DNA of 64,000 nucleotides, from the NCBI RefSeq assembly GCF_005893125.1, contig NZ_VCJS01000014.1, positions 1 to 64,000 on the forward strand, written 5' to 3'. Of this stretch, positions 18,200 through 26,600 are shown piece after piece. The position numbers and the translations under genes are program-made. Position 1 is the stretch's first letter; every line of letters begins with the position of its first letter. The notes below the pieces were generated by a model, which was given only the letters and a program-made list of their open reading frames with translations, was not told the origin of the DNA and searched no databases. This DNA is from Nonomuraea basaltis. GTDB lineage: Bacteria; Actinomycetota; Actinomycetes; Streptosporangiales; Streptosporangiaceae.

Positions 18200-18727
18200 A
18201 TGGGGAATCGACAGCCAACCCGCAGGCAGGTATTAAGGGCGGGAGCCACCGCCGCTGCAGCTACGGCCGCCGTAGTCGCAACAGCCAGTAGTGCATCCGC
18301 TTCGGACAGCCCTCCCAGCGGCGACTTGGCATCCGCCCCGCCAGCAACCTCTCGGGCCGATGTCGCGCGAGTAGTGGCCGTCAAAGACGACCAGGTCACA
18401 GTGGACCGTCCGACTAAAAAGGGGATTAGGAGCGTTCAATCTGCCGAGACCGTTCCTTATGTAGGGTTCCCCAACGGGCTTGTTCCACGAACCGGGGACC
18501 TGGTAACGGTAGTGGACAGCTGGCCGGGTTACGCCGTCGCGGCGATTCCGGTATGCCACTGGGTATCCGGCGTTCCTAAGAAGCTTCCCAGCGGGGAGCT
18601 GAGTGTTGACGGCGTCCGCCTCGCCGAGTTCGAGTTGCCCGTCGGGCGGAGCTCGATGCGTGTAGAAGTCTGCGTTCTCGACACCGAGCTCCCGTCAGCG
18701 CAGGTACTCTCGTCCCGAGCCGCATAA
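18200..18727 (+). CDS. Tat-exported protein of unknown function in the MauE-like cluster
   Basis: 175 residues from ATG 18200 (GGAG 6 nt upstream); longer in-frame starts lie inside the promoter. Twin-arginine signal RRQVLRAGATAAAATAAVVA followed by an Ala/Ser-rich cleavage region. The mature part is beta-rich, with a segment RTGDLVTVVDSWPGY reminiscent of small OB-like domains, and two Cys. First gene of a run of six, with the next start directly after its stop. Tat export implies it folds before leaving the cell. Confidence 0.7.
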   Translation: MGNRQPTRRQVLRAGATAAAATAAVVATASSASASDSPPSGDLASAPPATSRADVARVVAVKDDQVTVDRPTKKGIRSVQSAETVPYVGFPNGLVPRTGDLVTVVDSWPGYAVAAIPVCHWVSGVPKKLPSGELSVDGVRLAEFELPVGRSSMRVEVCVLDTELPSAQVLSSRAA

Positions 18728-19249
18728 ATGCTAGTTGCCGTAGCCATCGGCATTCGGTTCGCGGTGGCGTTCCTGCTGCTCTATGCGGCAGCACAGAAAC
18801 TTTCCTCCCCCAGCTCTTTCCGGCAAACTCTGACCGCCCTCAAAGTGCCTTCGCCAAAGATAATTTCGGTCTTTGTGCCCTTGGTAGAGATCGGGACCGC
18901 CTTCAGCCTCATCGCCATACCGCACGAACTGACCACTAGCGCTCTGGTCGCAGGGCTCGGCCTGTCCTTCGCAGCGGCAGCACTGACTGCTCTGGTGCGG
19001 AAGCAGAACATCCGTTGCGCCTGCTACGGCCAAGCTGGAGAAGCGAACCTGGGAGCACGTCAGCTGATGGCGTTGCCGGCGTGGCTGGCGGTGGCGGTGA
19101 TGAGTTACTACCTGCCGGACGGCGGAGTCGCCGGAGTTGAGTACATCCCCGTCAGCGGGCTCGCGCTGGCTGTCTTCGTCGTTCTCCGATCGTTCCTGCG
19201 GCCGGCATTGCGGAACCGCTCCTATTTGAGAGTCCTGGAGACACAGTGA
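18728..19249 (+). CDS. MauE/DoxX-like membrane protein
   Basis: 173 residues with four predicted membrane helices. N-terminal RFAVAFLLLYAAAQKLSSP and central RCACYGQAGEANLGARQL match the MauE/DoxX redox-associated family (CxC before a Gly-rich loop). In methylamine clusters MauE helps form disulfides in the light chain. Here it is followed by a thioredoxin-fold protein and a cysteine-rich exported protein, which suggests the same job for a different client. Starts one base after the previous stop. Confidence 0.8.
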   Translation: MLVAVAIGIRFAVAFLLLYAAAQKLSSPSSFRQTLTALKVPSPKIISVFVPLVEIGTAFSLIAIPHELTTSALVAGLGLSFAAAALTALVRKQNIRCACYGQAGEANLGARQLMALPAWLAVAVMSYYLPDGGVAGVEYIPVSGLALAVFVVLRSFLRPALRNRSYLRVLETQ

Positions 19250-19806
19250 TCGTACTATGGCTGGTCGTCGGCGTGCTCAGCGTTCTCGTCGTCATCTGCC
19301 TGCTCGCCCTCGTCGATCAGTACAAGACTCTTGAACTGATACGCGCCAAGCTCAAGCTTGAAGACAACCCTGAGCCCATCGCCCTCCCGCAGGGGCCGAT
19401 AGCTCCGTCCGTTATCGGCCTGCCCTCCGCACTCGATTCGGCGCCGCACCTTCTGGTTCTGTTCCTGTCCACCTCCTGCAATACCTGCCGGTCGATCGCC
19501 AACGAGCTGAGCCCTTCGACGGCATCCAATGTCTGGGTCGTGCTGGAGCATGCACATACCGCTGAAGAGGGCGCGGAATGGCTCGCCGCGGCAAGCTATC
19601 CGCACGATCGCGCCACGGTTGACCTCGATGGCAGTGTCGCCGCAGCGCTCGGCATCAACATCACGCCTTCGGCCGTCCTCTATCAGGAGGGCGAGCCCTT
19701 GATCGCGCAGAGTATCCCGTCGTTCCGGCAGCTGAAGCCACTGCTGTCGGCTCGGACGCTGCCATCGTCGCTCACGTTCGCCAGCGAAGGGAAGATCAAG
19801 TTATGA
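19246..19806 (+). CDS. MauD-like membrane-anchored thioredoxin-fold protein
   Basis: 186 residues from GTG 19246 overlapping the previous stop. One N-terminal membrane helix (LWLVVGVLSVLVVICLLALV), then a thioredoxin-like domain with LLVLFLSTSCNTCRSIANE (CxxC) and a cis-Pro position in INITPSAVLY. Faces the outside and would oxidise or isomerise disulfides in exported proteins. Translationally coupled to the MauE-like gene. Confidence 0.8.
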   Translation: MIVLWLVVGVLSVLVVICLLALVDQYKTLELIRAKLKLEDNPEPIALPQGPIAPSVIGLPSALDSAPHLLVLFLSTSCNTCRSIANELSPSTASNVWVVLEHAHTAEEGAEWLAAASYPHDRATVDLDGSVAAALGINITPSAVLYQEGEPLIAQSIPSFRQLKPLLSARTLPSSLTFASEGKIKL

Positions 19807-20156
19807 CCGCGCTTGAATGCGTTGAATCATCGGGCCCGGAGCTTGAGGAGGGCAACGACACGGGACGCCGGCCCATCCTGCTCGCCTCGGCCGCCGCATT
19901 CATCGCGGGGGTGGCGACGCTTTTGAACGCCTCCCCCGCTGCAGCCGACTGCCTCGGCTCGCCCTGCTGCAGCCTGGCCAGCTGCACGCGGTGCCGCTAC
20001 CAAGTGGAACCAGACCGCTACACCTGCCCGAGCGGCTACTACAGAACCATGTGGACCTGCGTCTCGGGTAGCACGACCTTCGGCTGCGGCGAGTGCTCGA
20101 GAGGAAGGGACTGCTACACCGGTCCCTTCGCCTGCTCCATCTGGTTCCGCTGGTAG
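19803..20156 (+). CDS. Cysteine-rich exported protein (MauA-like position)
   Basis: 117 residues, ATG overlapping the previous stop (ATGA). An acidic leader and GRRPILLASAAAFIAGVA (Tat-like) end near SPAAADC. The roughly 70-residue mature part carries 11 Cys plus three Trp, C-terminal SIWFRW. Position after MauE and MauD mimics the methylamine dehydrogenase light chain MauA, also a small exported protein packed with disulfides, but it is much shorter and no heavy chain is present. Probably the client of the two redox proteins. Confidence 0.7.
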   Translation: MTALECVESSGPELEEGNDTGRRPILLASAAAFIAGVATLLNASPAAADCLGSPCCSLASCTRCRYQVEPDRYTCPSGYYRTMWTCVSGSTTFGCGECSRGRDCYTGPFACSIWFRW

Positions 20157-20168
20157 GGTCCGGACGCC

Positions 20169-20240
20169 ATGGATGTGGTCTCCATCTGGGCGGTGAGCAT
20201 AGCCGCGATCGCTGGGTTCGCCCAACTGTTCAGCCCTTGA
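20169..20240 (+). CDS. Possible 23-residue membrane microprotein
   Basis: ATG 20169 to TGA 20240 encodes MDVVSIWAVSIAAIAGFAQL..., essentially a single hydrophobic helix, in the gap between the cysteine-rich gene and the next membrane gene. The ribosome site is weak. May be real or chance. Confidence 0.3.
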   Translation: MDVVSIWAVSIAAIAGFAQLFSP

Positions 20241-20309
20241 GGGCAGTCATTCATCGGAGTAATCCGCCCCTTCGTGCAAGGGGGTTCGTCATCCCACCGG
20301 CGTGATGCG

Positions 20310-20843
20310 ATGCGTTTCGCAGCAACGCTGGTAGTAGCGCATGTTGCGATGGCTGCATTCCTCGTGATGCTGGTTTATCAGGTTGGTACGACCCTAACCG
20401 GGTACGTCTCCCGACCGGTAGCGCTGGTCGCGTGCTCGGTTGCCGTCGTCGTGGCGATCGCCGTGGACGTTCGGGCAGCTTGGAAGGGGTCCTATTCCTT
20501 AGGAATCAAACGCCAGACTGCGAAGTCCCTCGCCCATCGAGAGGGGCAGCCATGGTGGGTCACCCCGCTGTTCTGGGGGCTGGATACCGGGCTTATAGGG
20601 AGCACGTTCCGTGTATCATTCACCTCGTGGATATTGCTGTTCGGTGCATTCCTCAACATCTTTCCGCAATGGGGTGGACTGGTGTACGGCACAGCCTTCG
20701 GCATACCCCTTCTGATAGCGGTATCGAGGGATGCCGGAGAATTTAAACGCCCCCCTTCCGTAAGGATCATCCAGATGATCGGTGTGATAGTTATGGCTAT
20801 GCTTCCGCTTGTATTGGTGCTCGGTCAGAGTGCGCTCACGTGA
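20310..20843 (+). CDS. Integral membrane protein of unknown function
   Basis: 177 residues from ATG 20310 (GTG 20274 would add 12). About five hydrophobic helices and a motif PLFWGLDTGLIGSTFRVSFTSW between helices 2 and 3. I recognise no family. Same strand and codon style as the MauE-like genes, so probably part of the module, for example in export or cofactor handling of the Cys-rich protein. Confidence 0.6.
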   Translation: MRFAATLVVAHVAMAAFLVMLVYQVGTTLTGYVSRPVALVACSVAVVVAIAVDVRAAWKGSYSLGIKRQTAKSLAHREGQPWWVTPLFWGLDTGLIGSTFRVSFTSWILLFGAFLNIFPQWGGLVYGTAFGIPLLIAVSRDAGEFKRPPSVRIIQMIGVIVMAMLPLVLVLGQSALT

Positions 20844-21312
20844 GTGGAGGAGACGGTTCTCTGTCGCTTCGGTATCCGTCGCATGCGGCCTTGGCTTTGC
20901 GATCGGAGGCTGCGGGGCTACGACAATGACCGCCTCTTGCGATGACTTCATCACGCTATCCGCGGAGGTTCCCTCGGCCATGAGGGCGGCGGACATGGTG
21001 CGAGGCGTCGGGTCCGGTGACGTATGGTTCATTGCGCCTGAAAGTGCGCGCTGGGGCGATGTCGTGGCTAGAGAAGGGGAAGGCGCGGCTGGCAAGTTCC
21101 CCCTATGGGTCGACAGCCAGCATTCTCCTGACGTAACCATCCAGGGTGTTGAAGGCACCCAAGGCACCGGCGTCGTTCAAAAATCACCCACCGCAGAAGG
21201 GCTGCCCGGCCCTTTACCGGTGAGGATTCAATTTCCTGGGCCCGGCTGCTGGCTTATCACAGCAAAGGGAGAACGGGGTACGGCCAGCATTCGAGTGCAT
21301 GTAAAACTCTGA
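20830..21312 (+). CDS. Lipoprotein of unknown function at the end of the MauE-like cluster
   Basis: 160 residues from GTG 20830, overlapping the preceding gene by 14 bases (TTG 20809 also possible). Basic start REWRRRF, hydrophobic stretch and lipobox AIGGC. The mature part looks like a beta-sandwich (GDVWFIAPESARWG..., FPGPGCWLITAKG). No family assigned. Overlap implies coupled translation. Confidence 0.6.
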   Translation: MRSREWRRRFSVASVSVACGLGFAIGGCGATTMTASCDDFITLSAEVPSAMRAADMVRGVGSGDVWFIAPESARWGDVVAREGEGAAGKFPLWVDSQHSPDVTIQGVEGTQGTGVVQKSPTAEGLPGPLPVRIQFPGPGCWLITAKGERGTASIRVHVKL

Positions 21313-21566
21313 GGTCGAGCGAGCGCCAGCCGAAATAAGGTCTGGTCTCCCGCCGAAGTTTCGCCTAGCGGACGCGCCATTGCCGACGAGTTGCTGTGGC
21401 GCGTTCCGCTCGACGGTGATCGTACCAGCGCCTCTGTTGGAACTGAGTCCGCAACTCCCGACACGCTCAGTGTTCATAGGCCCCGGGTCCTTCACCAGGG
21501 CGTCGGCCTTGGTAAACACCCAGGGCCCCGGCATATCGAGGATCTGAGCTGATCTGACGGGTTTTG

Positions 21567-21775
21567 TCATAGCGAGAACAGCGCCAGCATGCGGTGTGGA
21601 TCGTAGGTGTGGCGCCGGCGTGCTTGGGCCATGTTGACGATGCCTTTCTGCCGGAATGCGCCGATCACGAAGTTGCGGATGGCGGCCATGACGTGCGGGA
21701 GTTGGCCGGTTCTGGCCTGGTTGGCGTCCTCGTGGAAGATCACGTCGGGGACGTGATGCAGCGCTTCCCCGACAC
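21567..21775 (-). pseudogene. ISAs1-family transposase, C-terminal remnant
   Basis: The last 70 or so residues read EALHHVPDVIFHEDANQARTG, VMAAIRNFVIGAF and end RHTYDPHRMLALFSL, the typical end of ISAs1 transposases. The rest is missing. At about 21775 the homology stops exactly where the opposite-strand integrase fragment begins. Confidence 0.7.
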
Positions 21776-22451
21776 GGGAACCCTGGAAGTGGTGCAGACG
21801 CTCCAGCGCGTCAGCGGTGAGCTGCGCTTCGTCCAAACGGCCGGTCACAGGTGGCGAGCCTCGAACCTCGTCTTCACCACCAAGTGGGGTACGCCGATCG
21901 AGCCGCGCAACTTCAACCGCTCATTCGAACTCCACGCGAGAAAGGCCGGCCTGCCGCGCATCCGCTTCCACGACACCCGTCACACCTGCGCCTCGATGCT
22001 GGCGGCCCTCGGCGTGCACCCACGCGTGGCCATGCGAATCCTGCGGCATTCGCAGATCTCCGTAACCATGAACGTCTATTCCCGTCTCCTGGAATCCGAC
22101 GCCGGTCCCATCAACCTGGCCATCAACCTCAGTGACGAGGGCTCGGCTGGGGATCTCACCGAACCCCCCGTCGTGCCCACTGGCCCCCTCGCGCCGCTGC
22201 TCATTAGCGGCCTCCTCAAGCCCGGCACGCAGCTGCGCCTCGAGCAGAAGAGGGCTAGCCGCGCTGCCAACGCCACCGTTCTCGCTAATGGCTCGATCAT
22301 GGTGGAAGGGAAGAGCCGGGCGTACAGCTCCCCTTCCAAGGCCGCGAGCGCGGTGACCGGCAGCCAGGCCAACGGATGGGTTATGTGGCAACTGCCCGAC
22401 GGACGGACCCTGGACAAGCTTCGGGACGAGCTGGAGAACGGCGACGAGTAG
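21774..22451 (+). pseudogene. Tyrosine integrase C-terminal remnant joined to a RAMA-like domain
   Basis: Starts abruptly at TGTLEVVQTLQRVSGELRF, then lacks about 35 residues usually present before LVFTTKWGTPIEP. It continues through the catalytic region (FHDTRHTCASMLAALG, RILRHSQISVTMNVYSRL; Arg, His, Tyr present). The same frame goes on for about 95 residues ending in a domain with LLKPGTQLRLE, VEGKSRAYSSPSKAASAVTG and NGWVMWQLPDG, resembling RAMA domains of restriction-associated proteins. It points at the 3' end of tRNA-Thr 112 bases away, the usual geometry for an integrated element. Confidence 0.65.
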
Positions 22452-22522
22452 GTCGGGCTCGACGGTAGAAGCGCGACACGGACTGAGGGCGTAGCTGTAC
22501 TTCGCTGCTGTACGCCCATGCG

Positions 22523-22555
22523 AAAGGCCCTCCCGGATCATCCGGGAGGGCCTTT
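22523..22555. terminator. Strong hairpin after tRNA-Thr
   Basis: Perfect 15-bp stem (AAAGGCCCTCCCGGA / TCCGGGAGGGCCTTT) with a 3-base loop, ending in T runs on both strands. Placed 8 bases beyond the tRNA 3' end and able to act in both directions. Confidence 0.8.
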
Positions 22556-22563
22556 GACCTGGG

Positions 22564-22637
22564 AGCCGCCTTCGGGATTCGAACCCGAGACCCCTTCATT
22601 ACGAGTGAAGTGCTCTGGCCGACTGAGCTAAGGCGGC
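22564..22637 (-). tRNA. tRNA-Thr (CGT)
   Basis: Cloverleaf on the minus strand: acceptor GCCGCCT pairing with AGGCGGC, D arm TAGCTCAGTCGG, anticodon stem CTTCA / TGAAG around loop CTCGTAA (anticodon CGT), T arm GGGTTCGAATCCC. CCA is not encoded. The integrase remnant next to its 3' end suggests use as an integration site. Confidence 0.93.
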
Positions 22638-22725
22638 GTGCCGTTGCAGCGTGGAAGAGTCTACAGGAGTGCGAGGGTTCTCGCTCCCATCGATCATCCG
22701 ATGCCCGGCAGACCGTACACCGACC

Positions 22726-23571
22726 CTAAACGGGCTCCCCGCCCGATTCACCCCCGTACGTCGAGTCGTACGCCTTCCGCGGCGAGCACACGCTGGCCTT
22801 CGAGCACGCACAGCGTCGTCCGCCATCGTTGAGCCGCACCACCACCGAGTCGGACGGTACGTTGTGCCCCACTACGGTCCCGCCCCCCTGCGGGGTCTCC
22901 ACGCTCGCCCCCACCCGGGGAGCCGACGCCCGGAACTCCTGATACAGCGGGTGCTCGTACTTCAGACAGCACATGAGCCGCCCGCACGCCCCCGCGATCC
23001 GTAGCGGGTTGACCGGCAGGTCCTGATCTTTGGCCATCCGCACCGAAACCGGCTCGAAGTCCTTCAGGAACGTGGCGCAGCACAGGTCGCGGCCGCAGGG
23101 GCCGATGCCGCCCTGCAGCCGCGCCTCGTCCCTGGGCCCGATCTGGCGGAGCTCGACCCGGGCCCGGAGGTTGCGGGCCAGGTCGCGTACCAGGGCACGG
23201 AAGTCCACCCGGTGGGGCGCCGAGAAATAGACCGTGTAGGTGTTGTCCTCGTCGAGGTAGTCGACCCCGACCACCTTCATCGGCAGCGTGTGCCGTTTGA
23301 TCAGGCGCTTGGACACGCTGCGGGCCTCGGCCCTGCGGCGTTTGTTGGACTCGTCGCGGGCGAGGTGCTCCTCGCCCGCCGACCCCGCGCACACCGGCAG
23401 CCCGTCGATGTCCTCGCTCGTATATTGCGGCGCCCACACGCACTCCGCCACCTCCGGACCCGAGTCCGTCGGCACGAGCACCTTGTCGCCCACCTTCGGA
23501 CTGTGCCCGCCGGGATCGAGGTAGTAGAGCCTCCCGTAGCGGGTAAAGCTCACGGCCATGATCATTCCCAT
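22726..23571 (-). CDS. ricT: RicT/YaaT-like PSP1 domain protein
   Basis: 281 residues. PSP1 C-terminal domain with the conserved Cys pattern GGIGPCGRDLCCATFL, RIAGACGRLMCCLKYEH, and a start MAVSFTRYGRLYYLDPG typical of the family. In Bacillus the homologue belongs to the RicAFT iron-sulfur complex. Actinobacterial members have no proven role. Sits downstream of holB and tmk as in other actinomycetes. ATGs at 23571, 23565 and 23559 compete; AGGAGG ends 13 bases before the first. Confidence 0.85.
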   Translation of the reverse strand: MGMIMAVSFTRYGRLYYLDPGGHSPKVGDKVLVPTDSGPEVAECVWAPQYTSEDIDGLPVCAGSAGEEHLARDESNKRRRAEARSVSKRLIKRHTLPMKVVGVDYLDEDNTYTVYFSAPHRVDFRALVRDLARNLRARVELRQIGPRDEARLQGGIGPCGRDLCCATFLKDFEPVSVRMAKDQDLPVNPLRIAGACGRLMCCLKYEHPLYQEFRASAPRVGASVETPQGGGTVVGHNVPSDSVVVRLNDGGRRCACSKASVCSPRKAYDSTYGGESGGEPV

Positions 23572-23682
23572 GGGCTCGAGCTCGCCTCCTGACGGCCTAG
23601 GGGGTTCTTGCGGCCTTCGCTGCCACATTACGTGGCTCCGTACGCGAAAGGTCAGGGGGTGCGGGGGCGGATGTTCGCCGGA

Positions 23683-24741
23683 TCACTTGCTGATCGGGCA
23701 CACTTTGTTGTCCGGCAGGAACAACCCGTAGTCGATCTCCAGCGGGGCCTGATCGGCCAGGCAGGGGGTGTAGTTGGCTGAGGCCACCCCTGGTTGCCGC
23801 TTCAGCTTGGCGACCACTTCGGCCCAGTCGGTGTTCGGCTTCAGCATCAGCCGGAAGGATTCAGGCATGTCCTCCACGCTGGTTGCCTCGACGAGCACCT
23901 TGTTGTCCTTGTACGCGCGCACGAAGTTCTCGTATGCCGTCTCCTTGTCCTCGAAGACGTACGAGTGGACCTCGGGCGTGGCCTCGATCAGCTTCCTGAT
24001 GGCCGCCTTCTGGGCGTTCGTCGCTCCCTTGCCCCGCTTGGTAGAGAGTTCGTCGTTGCTTCGGGGCTCGCGCTCAGCACCGCACGCCGGCAGCCTGGAC
24101 TCCTTGCCGCAGAGAAACACGCTGAGCCGCGGCTCCGACAGCCGCTCAGCCGACGCCTCGACCTCGACAGAGGCGGATTTCTGGTCCACAACACTCTGTA
24201 CCCCGGGCACTCCTGTCAGCCCTGTCAGCGCCTGCTGCACCTCGCGCCGGTCAGCCCCCTCCTTGATCTTCAGTCGGAACGACGTCGGTAGGTCGGTGAC
24301 CTTGACCGAGTCCAGCAGCGCCTTGTTGTTCGCGAACTGCACCCGGAAGTCGTCGTAGGTGCGCGCCTGGTCCATGAAGAACACCGATTCGACCTGCGGC
24401 AGCCGCGTCAGCGCCCGCTCGACCGCCTGCACCTCTTCCACGCTGGCGTCGCGCCCCCGGCACAGCGTCTCCTTCGGCGCTGACTTCGTGCACAAGAAGA
24501 CGGCCATATCCGCCTGCTCCGGGTTCGTCGCCACCACCCGGTCCTCGCCTTCGGGACCGCCCAGCCCCACGGCGGTCGCCGCCCCCGCGACCACCACGAC
24601 CGCCGCCACGGCCACCAGCCGGAAATCCACCCGGAACCGCCGCCGCTCGGGCGCCCGCAGCGGCCTGAGCGTGCTGGTGTCGATCGTCGCCCCCGCCTCG
24701 CTGAGCGCCTGACGCAGTCTGTCTTCCATCGGGCTGTTCAT
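23683..24741 (-). CDS. Single-pass membrane protein with two FtsX extracellular domains
   Basis: 352 residues. Cytosolic N-terminus, one membrane helix (LVAVAAVVVVAGAATAVGL, about 40-60), then two copies of the FtsX extracellular-domain fold: MAVFLCTKS...VESVFFMDQ...DLPTSFRLKI and LSVFLCGKE...VHSYVFEDK...DMPESFRLML. The FtsX permease itself is absent. ATGA overlap with the sigma-factor gene suggests it senses the outside and restrains that factor, though no classical anti-sigma zinc motif is seen. Confidence 0.8.
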   Translation of the reverse strand: MNSPMEDRLRQALSEAGATIDTSTLRPLRAPERRRFRVDFRLVAVAAVVVVAGAATAVGLGGPEGEDRVVATNPEQADMAVFLCTKSAPKETLCRGRDASVEEVQAVERALTRLPQVESVFFMDQARTYDDFRVQFANNKALLDSVKVTDLPTSFRLKIKEGADRREVQQALTGLTGVPGVQSVVDQKSASVEVEASAERLSEPRLSVFLCGKESRLPACGAEREPRSNDELSTKRGKGATNAQKAAIRKLIEATPEVHSYVFEDKETAYENFVRAYKDNKVLVEATSVEDMPESFRLMLKPNTDWAEVVAKLKRQPGVASANYTPCLADQAPLEIDYGLFLPDNKVCPISK

Positions 24742-25253
24742 GAACCCTCCCCAAGTGCCCGGCCGAGGGCGGCCAGCCCTCGCGCGATCGTGGATCTGGC
24801 CGTGCTGGCACTGATCCCCATGGTTTCGGCGATCTCCTGGTCGGAGAGGTCGAAGTAGTAGCGCAGCGTCAGCGCCTCGCGCTGCCTGCGTGACAGCTCG
24901 CGCAGGGCGAGCAGGACCTCCCGCCGCTCCTCGCCGACGAGCGCGGCGCTCTCCGCCGACCAGACGGGCGGCTCGTACGGCACCGCCCGCCGGAACACCG
25001 TCGCCCGTCTGCGCAGCACCGACCGGCACCCGTTGAGCACCGCGGAGCGCACGTAGGCCAGCGCCTTGTCGGCGTCTCGCAGCCTGGTCCGGCCGGCATG
25101 AGTGCGCGCGAACGCCTCCTGCACGACGTCCTCGGCGGTCGCCTGATCGCCGACCATGATCAGAGCCAGCCGTACGAGGCCCACATGATGCTCGGCGAAG
25201 ATCGACGCCACGTCGACCCGCTCCCGCGCCAGGGCCTCTTCTTGGGTGAGCAT
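24738..25253 (-). CDS. SigE-family ECF RNA polymerase sigma factor
   Basis: 171 residues from ATG 25253 (longer starts to 25307 possible). Sigma-2 region FAEHHVGLVRLALIMVGDQATAEDVVQEAFAR and sigma-4 helix-turn-helix ALTLRYYFDLSDQEIAETMGISASTARS. No long C-terminal extension. Cotranscribed with the FtsX-domain membrane protein. Confidence 0.9.
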   Translation of the reverse strand: MLTQEEALARERVDVASIFAEHHVGLVRLALIMVGDQATAEDVVQEAFARTHAGRTRLRDADKALAYVRSAVLNGCRSVLRRRATVFRRAVPYEPPVWSAESAALVGEERREVLLALRELSRRQREALTLRYYFDLSDQEIAETMGISASTARSTIARGLAALGRALGEGS

Positions 25254-25360
25254 TTCGACTTCCACGTAACAGAGACGCCCGGCGGCCTCGTCTGCTGCTC
25301 CGGTCACTCCGTTATCTTCCGCCGGCCTCCGCCCACCCTGTCCCGAAGCCTTGCGTCAAG

Positions 25361-26533
25361 TCAGCCGCGCAACGCCAGCATCATCGCCTCGACCGCGATC
25401 TGCGGGTTGACGTTCGCCGCGAGCCGTTCCCGGCACTGCATGATCGCATCGATCCGCCGCAGCGTCTCCTCGGGCGTCAGCCGCTTGGCGAGCTGATCGA
25501 GATCGAACCGGATGTCGTCGTTCGCCAGCTCCACCGCGGCCCCGAACTGCATCGCCAGCACGTCCCGATAGAACGACACCAGCTCCAGCAGCGCCGCGTC
25601 CAGTGAGTCCCGCTTGATCCGGGTGGCCCGCGACTTCTGCCGGTCCTCCAGCTCCTTCAAAGCCCCGGCCCCGCCTCGCACCAGCCCCCGATTGAGGCCC
25701 TTGCCCGTGGACCCCTCGCCATAGATCTTGCGCAGCTCAGACGTCTCGTCATCGTTGAGCGCGGCCGTGGCCGCGGCCGCCTCCTCTTCCGCGGTCTTCA
25801 CCAGCCGCTCGGCGGCGGTGATGCACTCCCCCACCCCCGTGAGCGAGCGTGGAATGCTCAGCACGGCCTCGCGGCGCCGCCTGGCACCCTCGTCCAGCGC
25901 CAGCGCCCGCGCCCTGCTGATATGTCCCTGTGCGGCCCGGGCGGCGAACGTGGCGGTCTCCCACGGCACGCTGTCGCGCGTGGCCAGCACGTGGGCGACC
26001 GCCTCCGTGCTGGGGGTGGTGAGGGTGACCAGCCGGCACCGCGACCTGATGGTGATCACCAAGTCGTCGAGGGCGGGCGCGCACAGCAGCCACACGGTGC
26101 GGGGCGGCGGCTCTTCGATGGCCTTGAGCAGGGCGTTCGCGGCCGATTCCGTGGCCCGGTCGGCGTCCTCGAACAGGATGACCCGCCACCGGCCCTGCGT
26201 CGGCGCCCCTGCCGCCCGCAGGATGAGCTCGCGAGTCTGCTTGACGCTGTAGGACAGGCCCTCGGGGCGTACGGACTCCAGGTCGGGATGGGAACCGATC
26301 ATCACCTGATGGCACTGGTCGCAGTGGCCGCAACCGGCGTCGGGGCACATCAGCGCCGCGGCGAAGGCGCGGGCGGCGTACTCCCGACCGGAGCCTGGGG
26401 GGCCGGTGAACAGCCAGGCATGCGTCATCCCAGCCCCGCGCCCGCCGCTGACGACCTCTCCGGCCGCCGCCGCGGCCCGCGACAGCACGGCTGTCGCCTG
26501 ATCCTGCCCGACGAGGTCATCGAAAACCGTCAC
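25361..26533 (-). CDS. holB: DNA polymerase III subunit delta'
   Basis: 390 residues. AAA+ clamp-loader fold: LFTGPPGSGREYAARAF (degenerate Walker A with Arg for Lys, normal for delta'), zinc module CPDAGCGHCDQCHQ, and sensor segment IEEPPPRTVWLLCAP. GTG start at 26533. Loads the sliding clamp as part of the replicase. Next to thymidylate kinase, as in other actinomycetes. Confidence 0.93.
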   Translation of the reverse strand: MTVFDDLVGQDQATAVLSRAAAAAGEVVSGGRGAGMTHAWLFTGPPGSGREYAARAFAAALMCPDAGCGHCDQCHQVMIGSHPDLESVRPEGLSYSVKQTRELILRAAGAPTQGRWRVILFEDADRATESAANALLKAIEEPPPRTVWLLCAPALDDLVITIRSRCRLVTLTTPSTEAVAHVLATRDSVPWETATFAARAAQGHISRARALALDEGARRRREAVLSIPRSLTGVGECITAAERLVKTAEEEAAAATAALNDDETSELRKIYGEGSTGKGLNRGLVRGGAGALKELEDRQKSRATRIKRDSLDAALLELVSFYRDVLAMQFGAAVELANDDIRFDLDQLAKRLTPEETLRRIDAIMQCRERLAANVNPQIAVEAMMLALRG

Positions 26534-26600
26534 GGGGTAAGGCTAGTTGCACTCGGCCTTACGTGGCACAACGACCGGGCGCGGACGGGGGGACGTCGGC

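Noticed and set aside
19803..20156. True methylamine dehydrogenase light chain
   Set aside because: Far shorter than MauA, Trp spacing does not match the cofactor pair, and no heavy chain, MauG or amicyanin gene is present.
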